Shown here: positions 1 to 8,615 of the stretch, one piece after another
Layout: every line of letters begins with the position of its first letter
Numbering within the stretch: the first letter of the stretch is position 1
Source: a virus
DNA length: 61,046 nucleotides
Direction: 5' to 3' (one strand)
Virus record (IMG/VR): IMGVR_UViG_3300036401_000291
Coordinates: 1 to 61,046 of that record
Program-made: the position numbers and the translations under genes
Notes under the pieces: model-generated
Databases searched by the model: none
What the model saw: the letters and a program-made list of their open reading frames with translations, nothing else
Told to the model about the DNA's origin: nothing

Positions 1-148
1 CCGGGTGGGGTCCGGCCGGGGTATCAGCTCGGTGTAGGGGGCGCGGGTGTCGTCGCCGTCCGCCATCACGCCCCCTGCGTACGATGCCAGTCATGCACGC
101 GAACAGGATGCTGATCGCCGTGGCGGCGCTGGCCGCAGGGTGCGCCAG
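1..148. repeat. Terminal direct repeat, left copy
   Basis: Positions 1-122 match 60899-61020 base for base, and the next 26 bases match imperfectly because the right copy has degenerated into G and C runs. The repeat covers the 5' end of the coiled-coil membrane protein gene (minus strand) and the start of the lipoprotein gene (plus strand). It is most simply the overlap of a circular or circularly permuted genome. A physical terminal repeat is possible but cannot be told apart from assembly overlap here. Confidence 0.9.
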
Positions 149-983
149 CGCCGCCACGACCCCGGCGTCAGCCGCTGCGACGACCGCCCCGGCGCGGGCC
201 GTGTTCACGAGCCTGGCCCTGCACGACCCGTCCGTCATGCAGTCCTTCGCCTACGACCCGGCCCGCCGCGTGTGGATATTCGCCCAGCTGACCTGGGGTA
301 AGCCCGCGTCGTCCGGTGACCTGACCCTGACCCGGGTGTCCGCGTCGGGTGCCCGGCTCGGGTGGATGCACCTGGCGGGGTTCGGTCACGGCCTGTCCGT
401 CGGGGTCGACGGGTCCGGCGGCATCTGGACCGAGGTGCACGCGACGGCCGAACCAGCGCGGGGCTGGGCGCTGGCCGGGTCCTACGGCAACCAGATCGCC
501 CGGTTTACCTGGCACAACGGCGCGACGCTCACCCCGGCCAGCGTGGAGCGGTTCGGCGTCAACGCGGGCGCCCCCGAGCAGACCCCCTCAATTGACGTAG
601 CTGACGGGCTGATCGCGGTGCAGTACTGGTCGGCGGGCCTGCACGCGTTCCGGTGGGCGGTTTATGACCTGGCCGCGTTCAGGCAGCACCGGTATGCGGC
701 GCTGGCCCGGTTCACCGTCCCCGCCGCGCTCGGCGCCGGCGTGGAGCAGGGCTGGGCACTGGCCAGCCGCACCCGGGTCGGCAACTGGCAGGGCGCCGCC
801 AGTCCCGGCACCTACTCGGTCGTCTCCGCCTCGGGCGTACTGCTCGGCAGGATGAGCGGGGCGGGGTCCGGGGAGCCGGAGGGCATGACCCTGGCCGGGC
901 CGGGGAACCTGTGCACCGGGTTCGCGTCTGGCCCGGCCGGGGCACGGCGGGCGAATGTCTACTGCATAGCGAGGCCATCATGA
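84..983 (+). CDS. Secreted lipoprotein with TagC/phage-RBP-like beta-propeller
   Basis: A 299-aa protein beginning with a hydrophobic signal ending in LAAGC, a plausible lipobox, so it is probably exported and lipid-anchored. The rest carries short beta-propeller-like repeats: HDPSVMQSFAYD near residue 47 and GFGHGLSVGVDGSGGIWTEV near residue 100. These resemble the actinobacterial teichoic-acid-biosynthesis-protein-C-like propellers also found in phage receptor-binding proteins. It lies on the plus strand next to the lysis genes and overlaps the next gene by ATGA. Starts at 93 or 108 are also possible. The family is recognised from pattern only. The role, such as binding a cell-wall polymer or altering the lysogen surface, is inference. 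Confidence 0.7.
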   Translation: MPVMHANRMLIAVAALAAGCASAATTPASAAATTAPARAVFTSLALHDPSVMQSFAYDPARRVWIFAQLTWGKPASSGDLTLTRVSASGARLGWMHLAGFGHGLSVGVDGSGGIWTEVHATAEPARGWALAGSYGNQIARFTWHNGATLTPASVERFGVNAGAPEQTPSIDVADGLIAVQYWSAGLHAFRWAVYDLAAFRQHRYAALARFTVPAALGAGVEQGWALASRTRVGNWQGAASPGTYSVVSASGVLLGRMSGAGSGEPEGMTLAGPGNLCTGFASGPAGARRANVYCIARPS

Positions 984-1177
984 GCGAGGATGACTGGTCC
1001 CCGGTGATTATCACCCTGCACTGTGGCCACCAGGTCGACTGGCGCGGCCCGATGACGCCGGGGGCAAGGTTGGCGCAGGTGTGCATGGACTGCCCGGTCG
1101 ACGAGCGGGGGGTTCACCCGTGGCGGCCGGTGACCAGAATGGAGGGATACCCGTCCCGGCCGGTCACATCGGGATGA
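980..1177 (+). CDS. Small zinc-ribbon-like protein
   Basis: A 65-aa protein whose ATG overlaps the stop of the lipoprotein gene (ATGA), implying translational coupling. It contains LHCGHQVDWRG and, about 24 residues on, CMDCP, giving a CxxH...CxxC pattern expected of a small zinc ribbon. A similar SLHCGHEAR...CQGGC segment opens the cytosine methyltransferase gene at 53201. Function is unknown. Its 3' end overlaps the convergent tail gene by 14 bases. Confidence 0.6.
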   Translation: MSEDDWSPVIITLHCGHQVDWRGPMTPGARLAQVCMDCPVDERGVHPWRPVTRMEGYPSRPVTSG

Positions 1178-1712
1178 CCATCAGCCGCCGCACCGAGAAC
1201 GTCCCCGTCCCCGACGTCGACACCCTGTACTTCGCGGTGAAGGTGTTGGTCCCGGCGGTCAGGAGCGAGCCGTGGAAGAACGTCGCGCCGACGTGCTGCC
1301 CGCCGGTCGACTGCAGCTGGAGCGACCGGTTGTCATTGCTCGCATCCGTGGTGGCGCCGGAAATGTCGTAGTTCATCCACGAGGCCAGGCCGGTGGAGTG
1401 GAACATATTGCAGTAAATCGCGACGATCGCGGACGCTGACGTGGTGGCCGTGACGGTCGGCCCGGTCGTCGCCAGATCCGTGTAGGTGGTGCTGGTGGTG
1501 GTCTCCTGCGTGGCGATGTAGTCGGCGTTGACCAGCCTGGCCGCGATCGTGTTGGCCGCGGTCGAGACGAATATCTGTCCGGCTGCGGTGGCTTTGGCGG
1601 GGGCAGTCTCGTTGAGATTGCCTAAATCGCGCACGTACGTGTTGAATTGACTGGCTGTGAACACGCTACCACTCACCGCAGTCATTGGGGCACTCCATGC
1701 GATTTGGACCAC
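1164..1712 (-). CDS. Tail fibre / minor tail protein
   Basis: A 182-aa protein with a GTG start. The N-terminus reads IAWSAPMTAVSGSVFTASQFNTYVRD, continues with LNETAPAKATAAGQIFVSTAANT, and then becomes a Thr/Ser/Ala-rich beta domain. This arrangement is common among distal tail or fibre proteins of actinobacteriophages. It is the most promoter-distal structural gene of the minus-strand late region. A plus-strand HNH gene separates it from the other tail genes. The assignment rests on remembered sequence pattern and position. Confidence 0.65.
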   Translation of the reverse strand: MVQIAWSAPMTAVSGSVFTASQFNTYVRDLGNLNETAPAKATAAGQIFVSTAANTIAARLVNADYIATQETTTSTTYTDLATTGPTVTATTSASAIVAIYCNMFHSTGLASWMNYDISGATTDASNDNRSLQLQSTGGQHVGATFFHGSLLTAGTNTFTAKYRVSTSGTGTFSVRRLMVIPM

Positions 1713-1743
1713 CCCCTCTCTGGCTGTCTAGTAGAATTGCGAG

Positions 1744-2256
1744 GTGAAGACTACCAAGATATGCCCCGTCTGCGAACAGCAGTTCACGAGGATTCACACA
1801 GCTGCCAAGCCGCCGCGGTTCTGTTCCCGGGCCTGCGCCAACAAGGACCCGGGCCGCATGACCGCCGAAGTCAAGGCGAAGATCAGCCAGTCCACATCCG
1901 CCGAGCACAATCCCAACTGGCTAGGCGGGACATGGACGAGCAACGAGGGCCGGATCTTCATTCGTGTACCCAAGTCGGAACGGCACCTTCACCCCACCAT
2001 TAGGAGCGACGGCTACATTCAGCGCTACCAGTACGTATGGAACATCAATCATCCGGATGACCCCGTGCGACTGGGAGACATCATCCATCACGTGAACGAA
2101 GATCCAGCGGACGACCGGATCGAGAATCTTGAGAAGCTCACCCAGTCTGAGCATGCCCGGCATCATGGCACGGGGCGCCGCCATAGCGAAGAATCGCGTC
2201 ATCGGATGCGAGTCGCGCAGCGTGCACGTCGCGAACAGGAAGGGACAGCGCGCTAG
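1744..2256 (+). CDS. HNH endonuclease (homing type)
   Basis: A 170-aa protein from a GTG start. It has an N-terminal CPVCEQQF...FCSRAC zinc finger, then a central region with IHHVNEDPADDRIENLEKL and EHARHH. That is the HNH core, with His-His and the downstream Asn and His used for metal-dependent nicking. Orientation is opposite to the surrounding tail genes, as expected for a free-standing mobile homing endonuclease inserted between two minor tail genes. The target was not identified. Slightly lower G+C than the neighbours fits recent acquisition. Confidence 0.85.
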   Translation: MKTTKICPVCEQQFTRIHTAAKPPRFCSRACANKDPGRMTAEVKAKISQSTSAEHNPNWLGGTWTSNEGRIFIRVPKSERHLHPTIRSDGYIQRYQYVWNINHPDDPVRLGDIIHHVNEDPADDRIENLEKLTQSEHARHHGTGRRHSEESRHRMRVAQRARREQEGTAR

Positions 2257-2627
2257 CTGATCCCGTATTCGTGGTTCTCGGCCACCAGGTCGGCCACTGT
2301 CTGCCCGTGCACGACACCGGACCTCAGTGCTAGCTCGTGCCCGGACGGGAACCAGTTCCGGGTGCCCGGCACCGGCCGGACGGCCAGTACCTCCCAGATG
2401 GCGTCCGCGTCCGCGGGCCATTGCACCATGCCTTCCCAGTGGCAGTTGGCGCAGTGGATCTGCCTCTGCCGCGGTTCGAGCATCTCGGCACCGTTGCAGT
2501 AGGGCTGCCCGCAATCAGCGACCCAACGACCATGATTTATATAGGCGCGGGCGGTGCCCCCGGCCCTGGCCCCGGCAGGGACGCGCATCCGCGTCCATTC
2601 CAGCCGCCTGACGCTGCCCTCGGTCAC
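2253..2627 (-). CDS. Tail-associated zinc-ribbon protein
   Basis: A 124-aa product. The frame is open far upstream, but I start it at the GTG overlapping the stop of the preceding minor tail gene (GTGA), because the upstream part shadows that gene. Four cysteines (CGQPYC and CANC about 24 residues later) suggest one bound zinc. It sits directly after the large minor tail gene. Comparable small proteins follow tail genes in actinophages as far as I recall. Function unknown. Confidence 0.65.
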   Translation of the reverse strand: MTEGSVRRLEWTRMRVPAGARAGGTARAYINHGRWVADCGQPYCNGAEMLEPRQRQIHCANCHWEGMVQWPADADAIWEVLAVRPVPGTRNWFPSGHELALRSGVVHGQTVADLVAENHEYGIS

Positions 2628-4132
2628 GTCCCGAACTTCCCCGTGTTGAACTTGCCGTTCGTCGCCGCGTCGAACGTGAACACGTTCGCCGGGCTGGTGG
2701 CGTCGGCTTTCTCGCAGCCGAACGTGGTGGTCAGGACCCGGCCGGTGCCGGACGTGGCGTGGGAGATCTGCTCGATGAAGAAGTCGGCGTTCAGCCCGGT
2801 CTCGGTGTCGGTGATGTGGATCCGGTCGGACAGGTCGCGGGCGAGCTGCTGGGTGAGCCGCTTGTCGTTGAGGTTGGCGACGGGAATCGACACGATCGGC
2901 TGCCGCTGGGCGTACCGGGTGACGAAGATGGTCGCGACGGCGACGGTGTCCTCGACGGTGGCGTCCCCCAGGTCGATCCCGGACGGCAGGCCGCGTTTCC
3001 CGTAGGCGGTCTGCGACGCGGAGTCGGACACGCTGACCTGGACGGTGCGGGCCACGGTGACGGGGTTGGCGCGGAGCTGCAGTCCGGTGACGAGGCTCCC
3101 CGCGCCGGAGTCGGTGAACGTGATGGTCACGGCCTGCCCGGACGTGCGGGACAGGGCGGCGGTGGCCGCGCCGGTCAGCAGGGTGTAGTCGGTCCCGGCC
3201 ACGGGGGTGACCGCGTTGGTGAACGGGTCGCCGGACTGGGCGATGACGGCCACGGACGTGCCGGCGGGCACGGCGATCGTGGCGTCGGTTGACCACACCA
3301 CGCCGAGCGCCGCCTGGTTCCGCTGGTCGACGGGCACGATGATCGTGTTGACGATATCCCGCCACCCGGTGTCGTACGTCATGGGCTGGGAGAACGTGAC
3401 GGTGCTCGCGGTCTCCGTGCTGGTCCCGTTGGTGAACGTGGCCTGCACGGCGGTTGACGGGGCGTCGAGGATCCGGTGGTGCCGGTCCCGGAACACGAAG
3501 TTCGCGCTGGTGTCGACGAAGCAGATCGCGGGGGGCCCTTCGGCGGCGAGCATCCTGGCCAGCGCGGTGAGCCCGTCGCTGCCTTCTTCCCACCACCACC
3601 GGATCGTGGACGCGCCGGGGTCGATGTCGCGGGCGCCGCCGGGCCAGCCGAGCGCGTCGAGGATGTACCCGATCGCGGTCCCGGTGCGAATCGATGCGTA
3701 CAGCGGGGTGGAGAGGGGGTTGGCCTGGGCGAACCGTGCCATGAGGTCCAGGCAGGACATGGTGACGGTCCGGTCGCCCTTGTTCGGGGACACGGTGAAG
3801 TCGTCGAGGAACCCGCGGTAGATGACGGTGGTGGCGGCGTCCTGGGTGGCGGTGATCTGGACGGGTCGCCCGGGGACCAGCTGCCCGGCCAGCGGGGAGG
3901 AGGCGTTCTCCGGGGAGTACATCCGGGATGCGTTGTTCAGCTTGAACGCGGCCTCGCCGGCGCGGACGGGGGAGAACGCGCGGGCCTGGTCCCGGCCGTA
4001 GGAGATGGTCACGCCGTCGGCGGCGAGCACGTTCCCGCCGGAGATGCTGGTGACTTCTTCGCTGGCGTCGGCGAAGTCGCCGTCATTGTTCCAGTCGATG
4101 TAGAATCGGAACACCGGCCTGGAGGAGGCCAC
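2624..4132 (-). CDS. Minor tail protein
   Basis: A 502-aa protein, GTG start, one base after the tape-measure stop. The N-terminus has FYIDWNNDGDFADASEEV, an acidic loop, followed by VTISYGRDQARAFSPVRAGEAAFKLNN and NRMYSPENASSPLAG-like text typical of the minor tail protein following the tape measure in actinobacterial siphophages. The rest is a beta-rich baseplate-like region ending in ANVFTFDAATNGKFNTGKFGT-type sequence. It probably forms the tail tip with the tape measure. Function is from family pattern and gene order. Confidence 0.75.
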   Translation of the reverse strand: MASSRPVFRFYIDWNNDGDFADASEEVTSISGGNVLAADGVTISYGRDQARAFSPVRAGEAAFKLNNASRMYSPENASSPLAGQLVPGRPVQITATQDAATTVIYRGFLDDFTVSPNKGDRTVTMSCLDLMARFAQANPLSTPLYASIRTGTAIGYILDALGWPGGARDIDPGASTIRWWWEEGSDGLTALARMLAAEGPPAICFVDTSANFVFRDRHHRILDAPSTAVQATFTNGTSTETASTVTFSQPMTYDTGWRDIVNTIIVPVDQRNQAALGVVWSTDATIAVPAGTSVAVIAQSGDPFTNAVTPVAGTDYTLLTGAATAALSRTSGQAVTITFTDSGAGSLVTGLQLRANPVTVARTVQVSVSDSASQTAYGKRGLPSGIDLGDATVEDTVAVATIFVTRYAQRQPIVSIPVANLNDKRLTQQLARDLSDRIHITDTETGLNADFFIEQISHATSGTGRVLTTTFGCEKADATSPANVFTFDAATNGKFNTGKFGT

Positions 4133-4133
4133 G

Positions 4134-7100
4134 TCAGATCCGCCGCTTGCGCTTGAGGCTGTCCATCGACCGGACGAGCCAGTTCTCCAGCTCAGCCTGG
4201 GAGCCGATGACGCCGTGGTTCTGCAGCACGACCGTCCCGGCGCCGCCGCGGCCGGCGGGGATGACCTGCTCCGGGCGGCCGGTGCCGTTGTAGACGGTGG
4301 ACAGTCCGGGCATGAGCAGGCCGCCGGAGTCCAGGGTCACGACCCGGCTGTTCGACGCGAGCGACGCGAACAGCTGGCTGATCAGGTCGGCGGTGCTGTC
4401 GGTGTAGGCGCCGGTGTGCGGGATCGACCCGGGCACCCCGGGTGGCGTCACCTTCCGCGGGGCGGGCGGCGGCTTGTGCGCGGCGAGGTACGCGCTGGAA
4501 TAGCCGAGCATCTTGGAGATAGCGGCGACTTTGGCCCGGTCCCGGCCGAGCTGCGCCTTCCACCCCCGCACCGGGCCGCGCAGCGAGGGCAGGTTCCCGG
4601 CAGCGCGGATCTGCCTGTCGAGGCCGAGTTCGCTGAGTTCCAGCTGGGTGCGCCAGGCCCGCCCGGTGGCGAGTTCCCTGCGCAGGAGGGCGAGCCGCCT
4701 GGTCTCGCTGGCGGCGGCTTTCGCCCAGAACCGGTGCTGCCCGCCGGACAGGCCGGACGCCCCGGCGAGGGCCTTGGCGCGGCGGACCGCGGCGGTCATC
4801 CGGGCGATCTGCTCGTTGAGGACGACGGGGCCGTGCGCCCCGCTGCCGTGCCTGCTCTGCCACGCCTTGAGGTACGCGGCGCCCTGCCCGGCTACCCCGC
4901 CGGACGCGTATCCGGGGATCAGGCCGCCCTTGGCGTAGCCGCCGGACTGCATCATCACCGAGGCCAGCGACCGGCCCCGGTAGTCATAAATCGCATGGTG
5001 CAGCCCGGCGTAGGTGTTGGCGAGCACGTCCTCGGACACGCCGTACGCCATCGGCGCCAGGTTCCGCCACCCGGCCGGGCTGTTCGACCGGTACGTGGGG
5101 CCGATGACTTGCATGACGCCCACGCTGGGCGTGCCGGCGAACCAGTTGGAGTCGGTACGGTTCACCGCGAACGGGTTGCCGCCGCTCTCCTGCATCATGC
5201 GGTGCTCGACCGCGCCCAGGTTCCCCGCCGACTGGCCCAGCATCGCCAGCGCGGTGAGGATCTGGCTCTTCCACCGGGTCACGCCGCCGCCAGCGCCCGG
5301 AACCGACGAGCCCGCCGCGGCTGCCGCCTTGGCTGCCTTCTGCGCCGCCCGCATCGCGTTCAGGGTCGCGTCCGCGGTCGCCTGGGCGATTGCCAGCTCG
5401 GTGGCACCGTACCGGCCGACCGTCCACGGGCCGAGCCCGCTCAGCTTCCCCGGCCCGTACGACCCGGTGACACCGCCCTGCGCAAACCCGGGAATGGAGC
5501 CGCGCAGGTGATCCACTGCCCCTGAGGCCACCAGGCGGGCCGGGACGATCAGCTCACCCCGGGACGCCCGGATGAGCACGTCATCAGCGGTCGGCCCGGT
5601 GCCCCGGTTGATGAACAGCCCGGCCGCGGCAGCCCCGGCGCCGATGTTCTGCGGGCCGTGCGCCACCCCGGTTGCCGACGTCGGTCCCGACACCGACCAT
5701 CTCCCGGCCCCGGTGACGTTGATCTTGATGGTCTTGCCGTGGAGCCGGTCAAAATCAGCCTGGATCTGCCCGGTGCGCCGCGCGACATCAGCCTGGATCC
5801 CGGCCATGGAATTACCGATGCTTCTAGCCGCCTTCCTGAACGGCTCGCCCATCCCGAACGGGAGTAGGCCCATCTTGTCCAGGATGAACTTGACGCCGCG
5901 CAGCGCGGCCAGCTCGATCTGATCCCAGGCGATCCCGATCTTGTTCTTGGCGATGTCGAACAGGGCGGCAATCCCGGTCGTCATCGTGGTCCAGTGCTTG
6001 ATGATGAACAAGACAGCCAGGCCGATCGGCCCGGTGATGATGGCGACCAGCAGCGGCCAGTGCGTCTTCACCCAGTCCCAGGTGGCCATGATCACGGCGA
6101 GGACGTCGTGCCACACCTTCTGCACGAACGCCCAGATCTGCGAGTGGTACTTGATGATCAGGACGGCGACGGCGACGACGGCGGCGGCCAGCGCGACCCA
6201 CGGCAGGGCGTCCATCGCCAGGCCCCACGCCCTCGTGGCGGCCGCGGCGATCGTCTCCGCGACGGTGGCGCCCTCAGCGGCGGCGGCGAACTTGACGAGG
6301 CCCTTCCACGCGTCGGTGACCCAGGAGAACTGCTGCCCGATCTTCACCGCCATCAGCGCGTACATGGCGACTCGCACCAGGTCGGTGTTCTTGGACAGCG
6401 ACGCCATCGCCCCGGACAGGGGCAGCAGCATGTTCAGCAGCATCTTGCTGTTGGAGAACGAGGACAGGCCGAATACGGCCTTGCCGACGTTGGCCAGCAC
6501 CAGGCCGAGGTTCTTCAGGATCGCGACGGCCTGCGGGGTTTCCTCCTTGAACGTGCTCATCAACGACTGGAACCCGGTGCCCGCGGACAGGGTGGTGCCC
6601 CACTCGCGGAATTTCGCGGTGATCTTGTCGACCCCGGTCAGCATCTGCTGGCTGACCGGCATGAACGCCTTGAGTATCCCGCCGATGCCGACGACGACAT
6701 TGCCGACCGCGATGCCGATCTTCGTGATGGCCGGGCCGGTGTTCTTCGCGAGCAGGTCGGTGAACGACTTGAACCCGGACGAGTTCAGGCCGGTGTTCAG
6801 CCGGGTCATGAGCCCGGACAGCGCCGCCTCAACGGGGGGCAGGAACTTGCCGAGGACCCCGAAGTGGCTGGTCAGGATACCGATGCCCTGAGACAGGACC
6901 CCGACGACGCCGGGTGCGGCTGCGTCGGTGAATGCCTTCCACATTTTCTGGGTGTTGCCGAGCTCGATGGCGAGGGCCTTGACGGGCGGGGACAGCCCGG
7001 CGAACGCGGCTTTCTCGGCCTTCAGCGCGGCGGCGCGCTGCGCGCCGGTGGTGGCGGCGCTCATCTTGGCCTGCGCGGCGGCGTACGCGGTGGCCGCCTT

Positions 7101-7649
7101 GGACGCCTCCGCGACGACGGTCTTGGCGACGGCCCCGAACACGCCGATGCCGGCCCCGGCGGCGGCCAGCCCCGACGCCAGGCCCCCGGCCGCGACGACG
7201 ACCCCGGCCAGCGCAGGCTCCAGGACGCCGGAGGCGAGGTTGATCGCGGCGAGGCCTTTGGCGAACAGGCTGCTCTTGCTGCTCGCGGCGGTGGACGCGG
7301 CGCCGAACCCGGTGATCTCCCCGGCCAGCCCGGCGAAGCTGCCGCTGGCCCGGCCGGCGTTCTTCGCCGCGTCCTGCTCCGCGTCGGCCAGCCGCCGGAT
7401 CGCGATGTCCGCGGCGAGGGCCTTGGCGGCGGCCCGGTCCTCGGCGTCGCCGGTGAGCCGCAGCGCCTTGGCCAGGTTCGCTGATTCGGCGGCGGTGCGG
7501 TTTTCTTTTGTCCCGAGCCGATCGATAGTATCCTGAAGCACCTTCGCGCCCCGCGCGGCGGCGGCGGCGTTATCGCCGGTCTTCTTGAAGTCGCCGGCGA
7601 GTTTGTCGGAACCGCGGGACAGGAAGTCGAAGGTTATCGAGGCCGCCAC
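4134..7649 (-). CDS. Tape measure protein with lytic transglycosylase domain
   Basis: A 1171-aa protein, the longest gene, with a GTG start 28 bases after the frameshifted tail chaperone. The N-terminal third is Ala/Lys-rich helical, and hydrophobic segments cluster around residues 465-560. Residues about 788-906 form a soluble lytic transglycosylase-like domain: VEHRMMQESGGNPFAVN carries the catalytic Glu, then SVGVMQVIGPTY and SEDVLANTYAGL. The protein sets tail length, and its enzymatic domain probably opens peptidoglycan during DNA entry. The C-terminus is basic (SLKRKRRI). Confidence 0.92.
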   Translation of the reverse strand: MAASITFDFLSRGSDKLAGDFKKTGDNAAAAARGAKVLQDTIDRLGTKENRTAAESANLAKALRLTGDAEDRAAAKALAADIAIRRLADAEQDAAKNAGRASGSFAGLAGEITGFGAASTAASSKSSLFAKGLAAINLASGVLEPALAGVVVAAGGLASGLAAAGAGIGVFGAVAKTVVAEASKAATAYAAAQAKMSAATTGAQRAAALKAEKAAFAGLSPPVKALAIELGNTQKMWKAFTDAAAPGVVGVLSQGIGILTSHFGVLGKFLPPVEAALSGLMTRLNTGLNSSGFKSFTDLLAKNTGPAITKIGIAVGNVVVGIGGILKAFMPVSQQMLTGVDKITAKFREWGTTLSAGTGFQSLMSTFKEETPQAVAILKNLGLVLANVGKAVFGLSSFSNSKMLLNMLLPLSGAMASLSKNTDLVRVAMYALMAVKIGQQFSWVTDAWKGLVKFAAAAEGATVAETIAAAATRAWGLAMDALPWVALAAAVVAVAVLIIKYHSQIWAFVQKVWHDVLAVIMATWDWVKTHWPLLVAIITGPIGLAVLFIIKHWTTMTTGIAALFDIAKNKIGIAWDQIELAALRGVKFILDKMGLLPFGMGEPFRKAARSIGNSMAGIQADVARRTGQIQADFDRLHGKTIKINVTGAGRWSVSGPTSATGVAHGPQNIGAGAAAAGLFINRGTGPTADDVLIRASRGELIVPARLVASGAVDHLRGSIPGFAQGGVTGSYGPGKLSGLGPWTVGRYGATELAIAQATADATLNAMRAAQKAAKAAAAAGSSVPGAGGGVTRWKSQILTALAMLGQSAGNLGAVEHRMMQESGGNPFAVNRTDSNWFAGTPSVGVMQVIGPTYRSNSPAGWRNLAPMAYGVSEDVLANTYAGLHHAIYDYRGRSLASVMMQSGGYAKGGLIPGYASGGVAGQGAAYLKAWQSRHGSGAHGPVVLNEQIARMTAAVRRAKALAGASGLSGGQHRFWAKAAASETRRLALLRRELATGRAWRTQLELSELGLDRQIRAAGNLPSLRGPVRGWKAQLGRDRAKVAAISKMLGYSSAYLAAHKPPPAPRKVTPPGVPGSIPHTGAYTDSTADLISQLFASLASNSRVVTLDSGGLLMPGLSTVYNGTGRPEQVIPAGRGGAGTVVLQNHGVIGSQAELENWLVRSMDSLKRKRRI

Positions 7650-7677
7650 CGGTCACCCGCCTTCCGTCCGCCGCTTG

Positions 7678-7872
7678 TTAATGGCCGTCGATCATTTCCT
7701 CGGCGGCATCTATGAGTGCCTCGAAGTCAGCGACGTCCAGGAGCCCGACCTCCCAGGGTCTTACGTGGAACTCTTTCGCGAAGATCGCGAGGTAGCGGTG
7801 CCGGTCGTGCGTGTGCCAGCCGGGGCCGACGGTGGCGTAGGGTCCGGCGCGGCCGCCTCGCCCTTCTCCGCC
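7678..7872 (-). CDS. Tail assembly chaperone, -1 frameshift extension
   Basis: A second reading frame, -1 relative to the chaperone gene, is open from 7872 to the TAA at 7678. It encodes GPYATVGPGWHTHDRHRYLAIF, VRPWEVGLLDVADFEALI and DAAEEMIDGH, a sensible C-terminal half, and it lacks its own start. The slip must occur between the -1-frame stop at 7875-7873 and the end of the first ORF. The stretch gagaagggcgagg is one candidate slip site but is not canonical. This G/T-type fusion is a general feature of siphophage chaperones. Confidence 0.75.
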   Translation of the reverse strand, partial: GGEGRGGRAGPYATVGPGWHTHDRHRYLAIFAKEFHVRPWEVGLLDVADFEALIDAAEEMIDGH

Positions 7873-8084
7873 TCAGCCGCCTCGGCCATCGACGTGAGCA
7901 TCTCCATCAGGTCAAAATCGACCGTGCCGTCCAGCAGGTCTTGCAGCGGCACGTCGCGGCCGTCCCGCCGCCAGATCAGGCAGGCGAGCACGCACATCGC
8001 CCTGGCCGACCCGGCGGCCAGGTCGTCCTGCCACTCGGCGTAGCGCCGTTTGTAGACGTGCTCGACCCACAGCGCCTCGCTCAT
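7761..8084 (-). CDS. Tail assembly chaperone, upstream frame
   Basis: A 107-aa protein from the first ATG (MSEALWVEHVYKRRYAEW), between the tube/minor tail genes and the tape measure, where chaperones belong. Upstream in frame there are 19 further codons reading IKITLGGESFDYDGSK to an in-frame TAG. They look coding and follow a GGAG at about 11 bases, but contain no ATG, GTG or TTG. Translation may begin at the ATC at 8141, or the ATG may be the true start. The last ~30 codons are in the frame replaced after slippage. Confidence 0.75.
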   Translation of the reverse strand: MSEALWVEHVYKRRYAEWQDDLAAGSARAMCVLACLIWRRDGRDVPLQDLLDGTVDFDLMEMLTSMAEAAEAEKGEAAAPDPTPPSAPAGTRTTGTATSRSSRKSST

Positions 8085-8147
8085 GGGCGCCTTGGACCCG
8101 TCATAGTCAAACGATTCGCCGCCCAGGGTGATCTTGATGGCAGTCTC

Positions 8148-8612
8148 CTATCCGGCCGCTTTCGCGGCGACGTCGTGCAGCGCCCGCTCGAGCGCGTCGC
8201 GGACCGGGGTCCCGGCCGCCTCGCAGGGGCCGGTGAACCAGCCGGGCTCCATGCCGTGACCCGGGCCTTCCTGGGTGCGCCACACCTCCCGGTTGCCGAA
8301 CACGGGGTGGGTGAGCAGGCCCGCGTCGAGGCGCCTCAGTTTCCGGTTCCCGCCGCGCGACTGCGCGTACACCGACACCACGGCGTCGGCGGACGCGCCG
8401 CCGCTGCGGGCGATCGTCTTGATGTCCAGGTCCCCGGCGAGGGTCTCCGCGTACCGGTCGGGCAGGTGCGGTCTGAGCCCGGCCCGGATCTGGTCCGGGA
8501 CCTTGCCCACGGCGTCGCGCATCGCCCGGGTGAGTTCCCGGGCCAGGTCGTCCTGACCGGCGCGGCGCAGCCGGACGGCGGCCGCCTCCAGCTCGGACGC
8601 CATGTCGGCCAT
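8148..8612 (-). CDS. HK97 gp10-like / minor tail component
   Basis: A 154-aa protein that begins MADMASELEAAAVRLRRAGQ. The helical N-terminus is followed by basic and loop segments (SRGGNRKLRRLDAGLL, MEPGWFTGP). HK97 gp10-type head-tail joining proteins often have a similar helix and a C-terminal LEXAL motif. Here it lies after the tube protein and before the chaperones, which is slightly displaced from the common order. The call is tentative. Confidence 0.5.
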   Translation of the reverse strand: MADMASELEAAAVRLRRAGQDDLARELTRAMRDAVGKVPDQIRAGLRPHLPDRYAETLAGDLDIKTIARSGGASADAVVSVYAQSRGGNRKLRRLDAGLLTHPVFGNREVWRTQEGPGHGMEPGWFTGPCEAAGTPVRDALERALHDVAAKAAG

Positions 8613-8615
8613 GCG

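Noticed and set aside
2628-3599. Upstream open frame of the 2253 gene, opposite-frame Arg-rich text
   Set aside because: It is the shadow of the minor tail gene in another frame. The GTGA overlap at 2627 gives a natural start.
5994-7484. 496-aa plus-strand ORF over the tape measure gene
   Set aside because: Gly/Asp/Arg-rich text with no motif, antisense to a clearly real gene. Long stop-free shadows are expected at this G+C content.
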